Source: Thermoplasmatota archaeon
GTDB lineage: Archaea > Thermoplasmatota > JAKEGO01
Assembly: GCA_028279595.1 (NCBI GenBank)
Contig: JANQNK010000020.1
Span: forward strand, 62,001 to 126,000
Length of the DNA stretch: 64,000 bases
Direction: 5' to 3'
Of the stretch, positions 56,386 to 64,000 are shown one piece after another. Position numbers and translations under genes: made by a program. Numbering within the stretch: the first letter of the stretch is position 1; each line of letters opens with the position of its first letter. Under the pieces are notes generated by a model. That model saw nothing but the letters and a program-made list of their open reading frames with translations. It searched no databases and was not told the origin of the DNA.

Positions 56386-56427
56386 GACGCGCTCGACGAC
56401 CTCCCATTGGGTCGTCAACGCGTCTCA
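56386..56427 (+). repeat. Dispersed hairpin element, copy C
   Basis: GACGCG pairs with CGCGTC, then CTC/AA, then the inner stem GACGACC/GGGTCGTC with a TCCCATT loop, and the tail TCA. Inner-stem sequence differs from copies A and B while pairing is kept. Confidence 0.65.
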
Positions 56428-56451
56428 ATGATTCAGCCGAGGAAAGTTGGC

Positions 56452-57225
56452 TCACCGGAACGGCCCTTCGAGCTCGTTGAACTTCCTGGATACGACCATT
56501 ACCTCGATCTCGTCCATCTTGATCGGGCGCTTCCCCCAGTCGCCTGCCGTGCCGCCCCAGATGTTCTCGACCTTGAAGCCAGCATCCTGGTGGAGCTGGG
56601 TCAGTTCCGGCGGGGTGAATCCCTTCTCCAGCGCGGTCATGGACGCTGGTCCGTCGGCGGTCTCGTAGGGCATCGGGTGGATCTCGATGAGGTTGATGGG
56701 GTCGAACCTCCCAGCAGCGATGTCCTCGTCGTTGTACTCGCGGGCCATCTTGTAACCGTTGAGACAGGTGAGTACGAGGCGACCGCCCATCTTGAGGGCG
56801 GCGTTGATGTTCAGGAGGATCGCAAGGTGATGTTCCATGGGGTTGTCGTCGGCAGCGAGAAGTCCGAACGAGCCCTCGCAGAGGCAGATGGCGTGGTCGA
56901 ACTCCTTCTGGAGCTGGAACGCAGCGGCGTTCGCCTGGATGAGCTCAATGTCGACATCGGCCTCGATCGCTGCCAGCCTGGCCTCCTCCAGCATACCGTC
57001 GGAGAGGTCGATGCCTGTCATGACGCATCCGCGCTTGGCCAGTTCCACGGAATGGCGCCCTGTCCCACAGCCGACATCGAGGATCTTCATACCGGGTTTG
57101 AGGTCGAGCAGTTCGAAGAGGAAATCACACTCCTCCAAGGTGTTCTCGGTGAAGTCGTGGTCGAGATACTCGTCGGCGATGTTGTCGAAGAACTCCTGCC
57201 ATTCGTTCCTATCCATCCATTTCAC
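56452..57225 (-). CDS. Class I SAM-dependent methyltransferase
   Basis: 257 residues: motif I ILDVGCGTGRHSVELAKRG, motif II GIDLSDGML, VDIELIQANAAAF. Normal single-domain enzyme of the methyltransferase_25 type; substrate unknown. Seven bases after the gamma-glutamylcyclotransferase-like gene in the same direction. It is only distantly like the methyltransferase at 55409. Confidence 0.88.
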   Translation of the reverse strand: MKWMDRNEWQEFFDNIADEYLDHDFTENTLEECDFLFELLDLKPGMKILDVGCGTGRHSVELAKRGCVMTGIDLSDGMLEEARLAAIEADVDIELIQANAAAFQLQKEFDHAICLCEGSFGLLAADDNPMEHHLAILLNINAALKMGGRLVLTCLNGYKMAREYNDEDIAAGRFDPINLIEIHPMPYETADGPASMTALEKGFTPPELTQLHQDAGFKVENIWGGTAGDWGKRPIKMDEIEVMVVSRKFNELEGPFR

Positions 57226-57232
57226 TCCGCAC

Positions 57233-57862
57233 TTACGATACTATCCTATCGAGGTCGTTCTCCACTGGCGTCCCTTTGATTCCAACGGCTTGTTTCAGAT
57301 ATAAGGATATCTCAGCATCCTCGATGTCGTAGGTTTCCATCAGTCCCCGGACGATGGTCCTCAGATACTTCTCTCCCGGAGCGAGCGGTTCGAGATCGGC
57401 CGCCGTCATCGACGTGAATGTCAGGATCGGATGGGGCATCTCGAAGCCGACATGGATGAGCCGCCCATATGGACCGGGCAGCTCGAGCTCGCCTCTGCCT
57501 ATCGCATCCTCGATGGAGAAGTCCATGGAACCATCGTCCGGTTCGAGTCCGTTCTCCTGTCTGACGATCTGAACGAACTGTTCGCTGGTCACCAGGTACA
57601 TCCGGCCTCGGGTACCGCTCAACGTCATGTTCTCCGTATCGACGAACGCGACCCCTGCGTCCTCCCACTGCTCGCACCGCATGGAGAAGAGCAATCCGTA
57701 TGGAAGTATGATCGACCTGTCATCCCTAGGGGGAGTCCTGTCCGAACATCCGGAGTGGTCCTTCGTCGAACCCTCGGGAATACCACCTTCGATGTAACAC
57801 ATGAAGCGTTCCTGGTGAAGGTTCGAGCCGTAGCAGGCGTACCAGACCAGGTCCTCGCTCAT
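57233..57862 (-). CDS. Gamma-glutamylcyclotransferase-like protein
   Basis: 209 residues. [21 protein letters not shown] is the GGCT-fold signature (YGSNL) and [22 protein letters not shown] follows as in this family; the catalytic Glu is likely in the later strand but cannot be fixed here. Start overlaps the cyclophilin stop by four bases (ATGA). Confidence 0.82.
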   Translation of the reverse strand: MSEDLVWYACYGSNLHQERFMCYIEGGIPEGSTKDHSGCSDRTPPRDDRSIILPYGLLFSMRCEQWEDAGVAFVDTENMTLSGTRGRMYLVTSEQFVQIVRQENGLEPDDGSMDFSIEDAIGRGELELPGPYGRLIHVGFEMPHPILTFTSMTAADLEPLAPGEKYLRTIVRGLMETYDIEDAEISLYLKQAVGIKGTPVENDLDRIVS

Positions 57863-58320
57863 CTGATCGTGACCTTGATCATCTTGTCGCCCTGCCTTAT
57901 GGAGTCCACGACCTCCTTGCCGGACTTGACCTTCCCGAACACCGTGTGGACGCCGTTCAGATGCGGTGTGGCGACGTGGGTGATGTAGAACTGGGACCCG
58001 TTGGAGCAGCTACCCCTCGTCTTCTTCCCGCTCACCCTGTCGTGCTGGCACGTCCCGGCGTGGGCCATTGCCAGGCTTCCCGGTTCGTGACCGAGTCCGG
58101 GAACTATCTCGCACTCGCTCTGGTACCCTGGTCCGCCGGTTCCGGTCCCCTGGGGGCACCCGGTCTGGATCATGAAGTTGTCTATGACCCTGTGGAACTT
58201 GAGCCCGTCGTAGAACCCGTCCCTTGCCAGTTTCACGAAGTTCTCGACCGTCTTCGGTGTCTTGTCGTCGAACAGGTCGAGCACGATCTCGCCCTTGTTG
58301 GTCTCTATGACTGCCTGCAT
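57859..58320 (-). CDS. Cytoplasmic cyclophilin-type peptidyl-prolyl isomerase
   Basis: 153 residues, a compact cyclophilin: [75 protein letters not shown]. The substrate-site residues FHR and QF are present. ATG 58320 is preferred because GAGGT stands just upstream and because the in-frame upstream part is a leader shadow. The frame of the preceding membrane protein runs 311 bases into this gene. Confidence 0.93.
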   Translation of the reverse strand: MQAVIETNKGEIVLDLFDDKTPKTVENFVKLARDGFYDGLKFHRVIDNFMIQTGCPQGTGTGGPGYQSECEIVPGLGHEPGSLAMAHAGTCQHDRVSGKKTRGSCSNGSQFYITHVATPHLNGVHTVFGKVKSGKEVVDSIRQGDKMIKVTIR

Positions 58321-59371
58321 GATGATACCTCTTATCGTAACGATATCCATCACGGTATTTAGGCATATTGTACTGATACGATCTCCTGCGTCGTTTGGGG
58401 AATCGACCATCAGGACCGAGCCTGTAGATGGACCACCTGCCTCCGAAATCGATGTAGATCCCCCTCTGATGCTTCGCGATCGAGAATCCGATTATCACAG
58501 CGCCGACGAAGGTCGAGATCAGGCTGAAGAATATCCCGTAGATCACGGAGGATCTGCTGTATTCCATATCTCCCCATCCATGATAATGTTCGTCGTATCC
58601 GACCGAGATGGCGGATACGATGAGGACAATGAACCCGAATACCAGAAGTACCCGTGGCAACCTCACCCTCATCTCGGGTCTTGGATACATGAATTGTTCC
58701 TTTATCACATATAGGAATATCAGAACGGTCAAGAAAGCGAAGGGACAGATGAAGCATCCTGCACAGGCAACTTCGGATGAACCAGCCAGTACAGCAATGG
58801 CATTCAAGACGTTCCCCAATCCGAACGTACCCAATATAAGGGAGGTCAAGAGCATTTGACCGCTGAATCGGTCGGTCCTCTTGAAGACCATCCAGCTGAT
58901 CCAGATCGTGAAACCGACAGCACTTCCGATGAATCCAAGGTACCAGATCGGAAACCCTTCCTCCATCTCTCCCTGATCCCCATTCAGAATGACGACCTGA
59001 TAATCGTACTTCGTACCTGGAGCAAGTCCATGCGGATAGGTTTCGTCACGATCGGAAATGATCTCGTAGTCAAGGTCGGCATCCTTGATGTGCAGGGGAC
59101 CGGAGAACCTCACCTTTCCATTGCAGAAGACCCACCCAGTGTTCTCACCGATGTACAGGTCTCCTTCCAAGTGTCCTTCCCAATGCACCCCCAACGTGGC
59201 GTTAGGAGGGATGGACTCCCCATCCAGGACGATCGGATTCCCGTAGTGGGAGTGGGTCGAACCATGGACTCCCGAATAGTAGGGTAGGAGGTAGACATTG
59301 ACGATCAGGAATGGAACGACCAGTAGAACGATCAGCCATTTCAGTTCCTTCGCATCGATCGGTATCCTCAT
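58010..59371 (-). CDS. Six-helix membrane protein, C-terminus unreliable
   Basis: ATG 59371 (leader only a few bases after the TATA near 59399-59406) opens 453 codons with six membrane segments (near residues 12-32, 145-168, 173-198, 201-223, 240-262 and 280-302) and an external domain between the first two. The last 110 or so residues are Arg/Asp/Gln-rich and coincide with the cyclophilin gene in another frame. The true end is probably near 58390 and a stop was lost or a frameshift occurred. No family recognised. Confidence 0.65.
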   Translation of the reverse strand: MRIPIDAKELKWLIVLLVVPFLIVNVYLLPYYSGVHGSTHSHYGNPIVLDGESIPPNATLGVHWEGHLEGDLYIGENTGWVFCNGKVRFSGPLHIKDADLDYEIISDRDETYPHGLAPGTKYDYQVVILNGDQGEMEEGFPIWYLGFIGSAVGFTIWISWMVFKRTDRFSGQMLLTSLILGTFGLGNVLNAIAVLAGSSEVACAGCFICPFAFLTVLIFLYVIKEQFMYPRPEMRVRLPRVLLVFGFIVLIVSAISVGYDEHYHGWGDMEYSRSSVIYGIFFSLISTFVGAVIIGFSIAKHQRGIYIDFGGRWSIYRLGPDGRFPKRRRRSYQYNMPKYRDGYRYDKRYHHAGSHRDQQGRDRARPVRRQDTEDGRELRETGKGRVLRRAQVPQGHRQLHDPDRVPPGDRNRRTRVPERVRDSSRTRSRTGKPGNGPRRDVPARQGEREEDEG

Positions 59372-59474
59372 GGTCCCGGTCTGTCCATTCCTGTACCAGT
59401 ATAAAACCAAATCGCTTTGACCGAAATCCTATTATATGGGAGTAAGTATGTATAAGTATAATAAGGTTGACAAA

Positions 59475-59918
59475 ATGACACGACGAGGATCCCGGACCGA
59501 AAGGCAGTTCTCGCATTGGCATGCGCTCCGCAACGGCTCCACCCAGGCGGAGGTGGCCCGGCTTAACGGCGTCACCAGGCAGGCCGTCAACAAGGGTGTG
59601 AAGCTCCATGAGCGCGACGTTGTTCTTCGCCTGCTGGATACCGCGCGTTCGATCGGGGTCCTCGTCGAGTGGTACGACCAGAAGCGCGGAGCCCTTATCG
59701 GGATCTCGCCACAACTCGGCAATCTGTCATGTATCATGCTGATCGATGACGAGAATGAGGTCCGGGTCTTCTACGATCCGAAGAGCGCACGAGACAGAGA
59801 GGTGAGGCGTCGGACGATCAAGGAGATGACCGAGGTAGTGCGGGACGCGTTCGGACTGAGGTTGTCAACGAAGTTGAAGTTCAGGGAGGTATTGGATGAG
59901 ATCATCGAGAAGGGATAG
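59475..59918 (+). CDS. HTH-domain transcriptional regulator
   Basis: 147 residues. A helix-turn-helix is visible in GSTQAEVARLNGVTRQAVNKG (about 23-41), then a soluble alpha/beta part (RGALIGISPQLGNLSCIMLIDDENEV) and a charged helical tail. ATG 59475 is fixed by the TATA-like TGTATAAG centred about 26 nt upstream. It overlaps the membrane-protein gene that follows by 23 bases, a close coupling. Ligand or target unknown. Confidence 0.75.
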   Translation: MTRRGSRTERQFSHWHALRNGSTQAEVARLNGVTRQAVNKGVKLHERDVVLRLLDTARSIGVLVEWYDQKRGALIGISPQLGNLSCIMLIDDENEVRVFYDPKSARDREVRRRTIKEMTEVVRDAFGLRLSTKLKFREVLDEIIEKG

Positions 59919-60654
59919 GTCCGCGACGCCGGCGGAGGAGAAGCGGTCAAGTACGAGGTTCACGTGGTTAAGGTGGGTTGCCCTACTGGTCGGAGTGGCT
60001 GTCATGCTATCAGCCGTAGCGATCGTGCTCTCCCTCGAGTTGGAAGCTGGAACGACCGTCGCCATCATCGTCGCAGTGAACGTGATCGTCACCGTTGTGA
60101 TCCTGTTCATCCAGGTATCGCCATTGCTATATGCCAAAAGAGCGCCTGCGATACCCGACGGCGGAGTGGATGGGCTTCCCAGGCCAGATCTGGAAATCCC
60201 GTACGAGGAGACGATACCGTTGACCATACTACTCATGTTCTACATACCGATGCTGGTCATCTATTCCTTCAGCATGATAAGGGTCGGATTGACCGAGCCC
60301 GGTTCCCTGTGGATATACAGCTCGATATTCTCCTTCCTGCTACTCATCGTCGTTCTCTTCGGGGTTCTCCATGTGCGGTGCGATCCCGAGGAGATGGCGT
60401 TCGGATTCGGTCCGTTCCGCAAGAGATTGAAGCTCGGCGAGGTGGTATCCATCAGGCCGGTCGCCATCGACCCTCTCAAGGAGTACATGGGATGGGGGCC
60501 TAAGATCGGATCGGACGGCTCCAAGGGTTACATCGCTTCCGGCAAGGTGGGCGTAAGGATCGAGACCCAGAAGAGGGACTACGTCATCACCGTTCCTGAA
60601 CCACAGGCGCTGGTCGCTTACGTGAGGACAGCCCGAGATGCTGGGAAGGCCTGA
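59896..60654 (+). CDS. Membrane protein with PH-like C-terminal domain
   Basis: 252 residues: four membrane helices in two pairs (about 25-48, 51-73, 108-130 and 137-160) followed by a small beta-rich domain (about 165-250) that resembles a bacterial PH-like fold (FGPFRKRLKLGEVVSIRPV...YVITVPEPQALVAYV). Translationally coupled to the HTH regulator, which suggests a sensor or stress partner. Function unproven. Confidence 0.7.
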   Translation: MRSSRRDRSATPAEEKRSSTRFTWLRWVALLVGVAVMLSAVAIVLSLELEAGTTVAIIVAVNVIVTVVILFIQVSPLLYAKRAPAIPDGGVDGLPRPDLEIPYEETIPLTILLMFYIPMLVIYSFSMIRVGLTEPGSLWIYSSIFSFLLLIVVLFGVLHVRCDPEEMAFGFGPFRKRLKLGEVVSIRPVAIDPLKEYMGWGPKIGSDGSKGYIASGKVGVRIETQKRDYVITVPEPQALVAYVRTARDAGKA

Positions 60655-60660
60655 ACGGTA

Positions 60661-61161
60661 TCAGGTCCGGACCTGCATCGGCTCTGCTTCAAGGGACTTC
60701 TCTATCTGGGGAGCGACCTCGGCCCAGATCTGTTCCGCGAGGACCCAGTCGGCCATCTCCTCGGTCCATGACTGCGTCAGTCCGTAGATCTCGGTACGGT
60801 CCATGTGCTCCATATACGGCAGGACGAACACCTCAAGGACGACACCGCCCTCGACGGGCCAGAGGTAGAATTCCAGTCCTACTCGCTGCTCGTCCGTTTT
60901 GAGGTCCTGCATGGGCGGGAATTGGATGTGGAACAATCGCGTCAATCGCTCGATCGGGTCCCACCTCGCACCGTCCATCCTGATCTCGGTAATGGTCTTG
61001 TTGACGGCGATGATGAGGGTTCCCACGCCCTCGTTCTTGTCATCGAACTTCACGATCGGGTATCCCAGGTCCTTGATGAACCCGCGGACCCTACGACCCT
61101 CGTCCGAGACCTTGCGTCCAGCCAGCATGTACCTTCCGAAGGGGTAGGCTATCCTTCTCAT
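60661..61161 (-). CDS. Unknown soluble protein
   Basis: 166 residues of mixed alpha/beta character (MRRIAYPFGRYMLAG..., GLEFYLWPVEGGVVLEVFVLPYMEH). No signal, membrane segment or recognised motif. It ends seven bases after the convergent membrane protein and is divergent from the basic protein at 61256. Confidence 0.65.
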   Translation of the reverse strand: MRRIAYPFGRYMLAGRKVSDEGRRVRGFIKDLGYPIVKFDDKNEGVGTLIIAVNKTITEIRMDGARWDPIERLTRLFHIQFPPMQDLKTDEQRVGLEFYLWPVEGGVVLEVFVLPYMEHMDRTEIYGLTQSWTEEMADWVLAEQIWAEVAPQIEKSLEAEPMQVRT

Positions 61162-61255
61162 GGGCGCGGATTGACCCTGCGATACTTAAGTGATTCCGAT
61201 ACCACCCAAACCTTAAGTATCCAGAATCGCCTGGCCGTTAGCAGGAGAAGTTAGC

Positions 61256-61585
61256 TTGGCACGACGTAGACGGGGAACCCAGATGGGCCGTGGACCGAAC
61301 CGGAGCACACGTCCGGGCGCGCAGAAGCACAGCAAGAGGCAGCCGATGCTGAACGTCGCCTATCAGGACGTCTTCAGGTACGAACTCAGGCGCATCTTCG
61401 CCGAGGCCGGCGTCGAGCCAGATGATTATGCATCCCTCGTTGCCCAGATAATCGCCAAGGCGTCCCGCATCTCCATCGAGGAGGCCAATGTCTTCCTCGA
61501 GACACTCGTCGAACGTGAGGAGATAACCACGGAAACAGCAGCGGCCATCTCGAAGCTGCTCGACAGGAACACGAGATACCGCTGA
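61256..61585 (+). CDS. Small basic protein with helical C-terminal domain
   Basis: 109 residues. The first 29 are strongly basic (ARRRRGTQMGRGPNRSTRPG), then about 75 residues of amphipathic helices (MLNVAYQDVFRYELRRIFAEA...SRISIEEANVFLETLVEREE). TTG 61256 is likely the start: GCAGGAGAAG lies upstream and a TTAAGTATCC TATA element further up; ATG 61283 is the alternative. The build (basic tail plus small helical domain) suits a nucleic-acid-binding or nucleoid protein. Family not recognised. Confidence 0.7.
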   Translation: MARRRRGTQMGRGPNRSTRPGAQKHSKRQPMLNVAYQDVFRYELRRIFAEAGVEPDDYASLVAQIIAKASRISIEEANVFLETLVEREEITTETAAAISKLLDRNTRYR

Positions 61586-62383
61586 TCAGAAGGTCAGTTT
61601 GCTCCAGACATCAATGGTTCCGGTCAGATGCAGCGCTGTAAGTATTATGGGCTGATGGACCAGATAGATCGGCAGGGAATTCCGGCCAAGAAAGGTCAGA
61701 GGACGTACGGATACATTACCTCCTAGGTCGGGTACCTCGATCAACCGTTCGTGGCCTCCGAAGGCGATGTCCCCGATAAAGATCCCGATCAGCACGACCC
61801 CGAACCACGGCAGGAAGGGGTAGTAGTCGACGGTGACGAACCCATCGGGAACCCAGCCGGTCCACAGGAGCCAGTACGGTCCCCCGCCCAGGGTCCTGAG
61901 GTGCAGACCCGCAGCGACCAGGACCATTCCGACCGTCACGTTCCACCGCCCAAATCTGGTGAACGGTATTGCGATCACGATCGACAGGCCGATGAGATGA
62001 AGTATGCCGAAGACGACGGATCCAGTCTCCATGAGGGACCAGGTGACCGCCGTGATGACCATCCCGAGACAGAATATAAACGCACCTCTCGTTGCAGCTC
62101 CGGTCGCGAATCCCTTGAACGGGTCACCGCGAACGGATGATCTAGACCGGGCAAGCGACAGCGAGACGCCCACCAGCAGGATGAAGAGGAAGGCGCTCGA
62201 GCGTCCTATTAGAGGCCAGATCCCATCGCTCACCGAGAAGTCGCCATCACCGAAATAGTAGATGTCGAAGGCGATGTGGAACACCATCATCAGTACCAGA
62301 GCGACCCCTCTAAGCAGATCGATCTCCCAGAAACGGTCAGATGGACCTCGCCGGACGCCGAGCATTCGTTCGAGGATCCTCAC
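61586..62383 (-). CDS. DUF1624 / heparan-alpha-glucosaminide N-acetyltransferase-like membrane protein
   Basis: 265 residues with about seven helices. RFWEIDLLRGVALVLMMVFH carries the conserved polar Asp/Arg and His residues of DUF1624; later ILHLIGLSIVIAIPF and LTFLGRNSLPIYLVHQPI complete the pattern. The family transfers acyl groups across the membrane to sugars. The two genes 61256 and 61586 converge with no gap. Confidence 0.87.
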   Translation of the reverse strand: MRILERMLGVRRGPSDRFWEIDLLRGVALVLMMVFHIAFDIYYFGDGDFSVSDGIWPLIGRSSAFLFILLVGVSLSLARSRSSVRGDPFKGFATGAATRGAFIFCLGMVITAVTWSLMETGSVVFGILHLIGLSIVIAIPFTRFGRWNVTVGMVLVAAGLHLRTLGGGPYWLLWTGWVPDGFVTVDYYPFLPWFGVVLIGIFIGDIAFGGHERLIEVPDLGGNVSVRPLTFLGRNSLPIYLVHQPIILTALHLTGTIDVWSKLTF

Positions 62384-62392
62384 GGTCCCACC

Positions 62393-63307
62393 TCAGACGT
62401 CCAGCTTCGTCTGCCGGACGTTCGGCTCGCACACTTCCCTGTAGTTGCACCGGCCGCAGGTCATCTCGGTCTCGACCTTCGTGAACCTCTCCACCGGAAC
62501 CGGTACGTTGCCCTCGACGTCCTCGCACATGGCCTCGATGGCGTCCATGTCCTCGATGATCCTGTTGTGAAGCTCAAGGCCGTCGACGAGCTCACCGGTG
62601 ATGGTGACCGCATCCTCGTTCGGGTGGGCGAGGTACTCCACCGTACCTTCCATGTTCTCCAATGGGATCCCGTAGACGACGTTCGTGAAGTACATGTAGC
62701 TCTGGACCTGGAGGATGTCGGTCTCCCTGTCGGGTCGCCCGGTCTTCCAGTCGACCACGTGCCAGGTGCCGTCCATGGCCTTGAAGACAAGGTCGGGTTT
62801 TGCGTAAGCCTTCCTTCCCTCGAACCTGAACTCGCCGTAACCCGGCGGATCAATGGCCCACTCGCCGCGTGCGCTCAGCGGAACGTCGTTGAGCAGGGCC
62901 GGCCATCGGGATGAATAGAACGCACTGATACCGGTCCTCACCTTTCGGACCGCCTTGTCGATCCGCTCGTCGGAGATCGGCCTTCCGTAGCGGTCCTCGA
63001 ACATGGGGATGTTCGCCAGGAGCACCCTGAACTTGTTCTCGGCTATGTCCAGGACCTCCTTCTCGTCGAGGAAGCGTCCTGTGAGCGAGAGGTCCTTGAT
63101 GACCTCGGCTATGGTGTTATGCACTGCATTGCCGACCTCGATGTTCACGGTGGACAGCGAGCGCAGCTCCTGGACCTTCATCTTCTCGTGTCCGGAGAGC
63201 GCCCTGGGCGCATAGTATTGGTACCAGTACTGCCTGAGACAGTTCCTGAATGTCCTCATGCGGGAGAACGACCACCCGGGAGCCCAGGTGAAGGGGTACT
63301 CGATCAT
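62393..63307 (-). CDS. RecB/Cas4-like PD-(D/E)XK nuclease with FeS cluster
   Basis: 304 residues. Catalytic core: VGNAVHNTIAEVI, AKPDLVFKAMDG, VVDWKTGRPD, LQVQSYMYF (motifs with H, D, DxK and QxxxY). Cysteines at C23 and C284/C287/C293 (CGRCNYREVC) match the four-Cys FeS arrangement of Cas4/AddB. No CRISPR array or cas genes are in the window, so it is a stand-alone repair or recombination nuclease. Directly follows the GNAT gene on the minus strand. Confidence 0.9.
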   Translation of the reverse strand: MIEYPFTWAPGWSFSRMRTFRNCLRQYWYQYYAPRALSGHEKMKVQELRSLSTVNIEVGNAVHNTIAEVIKDLSLTGRFLDEKEVLDIAENKFRVLLANIPMFEDRYGRPISDERIDKAVRKVRTGISAFYSSRWPALLNDVPLSARGEWAIDPPGYGEFRFEGRKAYAKPDLVFKAMDGTWHVVDWKTGRPDRETDILQVQSYMYFTNVVYGIPLENMEGTVEYLAHPNEDAVTITGELVDGLELHNRIIEDMDAIEAMCEDVEGNVPVPVERFTKVETEMTCGRCNYREVCEPNVRQTKLDV

Positions 63308-63317
63308 GTCCGTCCGA

Positions 63318-63905
63318 TCACCCCGGGAACGAATCTATCTCGCTCAATTCCTTGATGTACTCGTGACCGGGTCCCCGTAGCTCGTCGAAGTGCGATCTGG
63401 AGATGGAATAGACGGCCAGTTTCTTGTTGTAGCTCTTCTTGATGCCCTCGAGACGCATCCCGTTCTTCTCGAGTACCCTCTGCGAGGCGACGTGCTGCGG
63501 ATCTGTGAGTCCTATTATCCTCTCCAGCCCGAGGTCCTCGAACCCGTACCTGATGCACTCGGCCGCCGCCTCCGTCGCATAGCCATGGCCCCAGTGCTCG
63601 ACGGCCAGATGATAGTTGATCTCGATCTCCGGTCCGACGCCGTCCAGGAGGAAGAGTCCGCAGTCCCCGAGCATCTTCCCGGTGAACTTGTCGGTGACGG
63701 CCCATATCGAGTAGCCGTGGGCCTCCTGGTGCCGGAGGACGTTCTCCAGGACCTCCTTCGTGACATCGATGTTGGGGGATGGCCCGGCCGGTATGAACCT
63801 CATCACCGCCGGGTCGCCGATGATCTCGTGGAGCTCCTCAACGTCCTTCATGGTGAACGGTCTTATCCGGAGCCTTTCCGTTTCGAGGTCCAATGTCGTA
63901 TCCAT
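63318..63905 (-). CDS. GNAT-family N-acetyltransferase (RimJ/RimL type)
   Basis: 195 residues. LETERLRIRPFTMKDVEELHEII at the start, IGLTDPQHVASQRVLEKNGM near the end and a middle acetyl-CoA region (EHWGHGYATEAAAECIRYGF, carrying the Q/RxxGxG/A-like pattern as HWGHGYA). Likely acetylates a protein N-terminus or small amine. Probable TATA on the minus strand near 63940-63950. Confidence 0.9.
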   Translation of the reverse strand: MDTTLDLETERLRIRPFTMKDVEELHEIIGDPAVMRFIPAGPSPNIDVTKEVLENVLRHQEAHGYSIWAVTDKFTGKMLGDCGLFLLDGVGPEIEINYHLAVEHWGHGYATEAAAECIRYGFEDLGLERIIGLTDPQHVASQRVLEKNGMRLEGIKKSYNKKLAVYSISRSHFDELRGPGHEYIKELSEIDSFPG

Positions 63906-63947
63906 GGCTACCCTTCGAGGCGGTATCCACGGTTCCGCATAATAGTT

Positions 63948-64000
63948 TTACTGTCGAGGCTGGACCGGCTCCACGACACCACTGGCCATGTCGTACAGTG
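63948..64000 (-). CDS. Possible 3' end of a gene beyond the right edge
   Basis: Reading minus from base 64000, an open frame of 16 codons (LYDMASGVVEPVQPRQ) ends at TAA 63950-63948, with GC-rich third positions like the neighbouring genes. Too short to identify; given only because the codon use looks like coding sequence. Confidence 0.35.
   Translation of the reverse strand, partial: LYDMASGVVEPVQPRQ

Overview
The window comes from an archaeon, most likely a deep lineage of Thermoplasmatota. The evidence is a 16S rRNA gene with archaeal ends, pelota, the archaeal primase small subunit, a PAC2-family protein, a CruF-type carotenoid protein, TATA-box promoters about 26 nt before many start codons, and a 16S gene that stands alone with no 23S, 5S or tRNA beside it. 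The lineage call is inference; placing the 16S in a tree would settle it. Genes are tightly packed on both strands, with frequent 4-nt stop/start overlaps. Most of the window looks GC-rich by eye, but the first 4 kb is clearly AT-richer.

Layout. 1-4025 (-): N-terminal part of a giant secreted NosD-like beta-helix protein that runs off the left edge. 4156-6442 (+): ABC exporter pair. 6541-8010 (-): 16S rRNA, flanked by a long complementary processing stem. 8401-13758: membrane and secreted proteins, pelota, primase PriS and GalU. 13862-20943: ferritin-like protein, orphan ABC ATPase, membrane hydrolase, a fused HhH/thioredoxin/CcdA protein, secreted cyclophilin, MTA/SAH deaminase and RidA. 21092-28929 (+): BioY, then apbE-rnfCDGEAB (a complete Rnf ferredoxin:NAD+ oxidoreductase with its flavin transferase), then an SDR. 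28926-36932 (-): M14 carboxypeptidase with calcium-binding insertions, carB, carA, pyroglutamyl peptidase and a HAD hydrolase. 36975-42389 (-): lipocalin/CrtC-like protein, NIF3, a 33-codon gene with tandem operator-like repeats (+), cysteine synthase, MetF, UspA and a flavin-binding protein. 42508-45345 (+): M29 peptidase, membrane proteins and a carotenoid protein. 45364-52865: PepD, two tandem secreted paralogs, a POT peptide transporter with extra domains, M32 carboxypeptidase and a DUF3783-like protein. 52961-64000: FAH, SRAP, cupin, PAC2, methyltransferases, two cyclophilin-region genes, an HTH regulator with a membrane partner, a small basic protein, a DUF1624 acyltransferase, a RecB-like nuclease and a GNAT.

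How the genes fit together. Five peptidases (M14, C15, M29, M20, M32) plus a peptide transporter suggest peptide fermentation. Reduced ferredoxin from amino-acid oxidation could feed Rnf, which would couple it to NAD+ reduction and ion export. Cysteine synthase, MetF and MTA/SAH deaminase point to sulfur amino acid and methyl metabolism. CarAB supplies carbamoyl phosphate.

The most interesting non-gene signals are: (i) a dispersed hairpin family (about 9725, 20470, 56323 and 56386) whose inner stems differ in sequence but still pair; (ii) the bipartite complementary stem around 16S; (iii) a 22-nt exact repeat behind two unrelated genes; (iv) paired 16-bp repeats around the TATA box of a 33-codon gene. 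No CRISPR array, tRNA, insertion sequence or prophage was seen.
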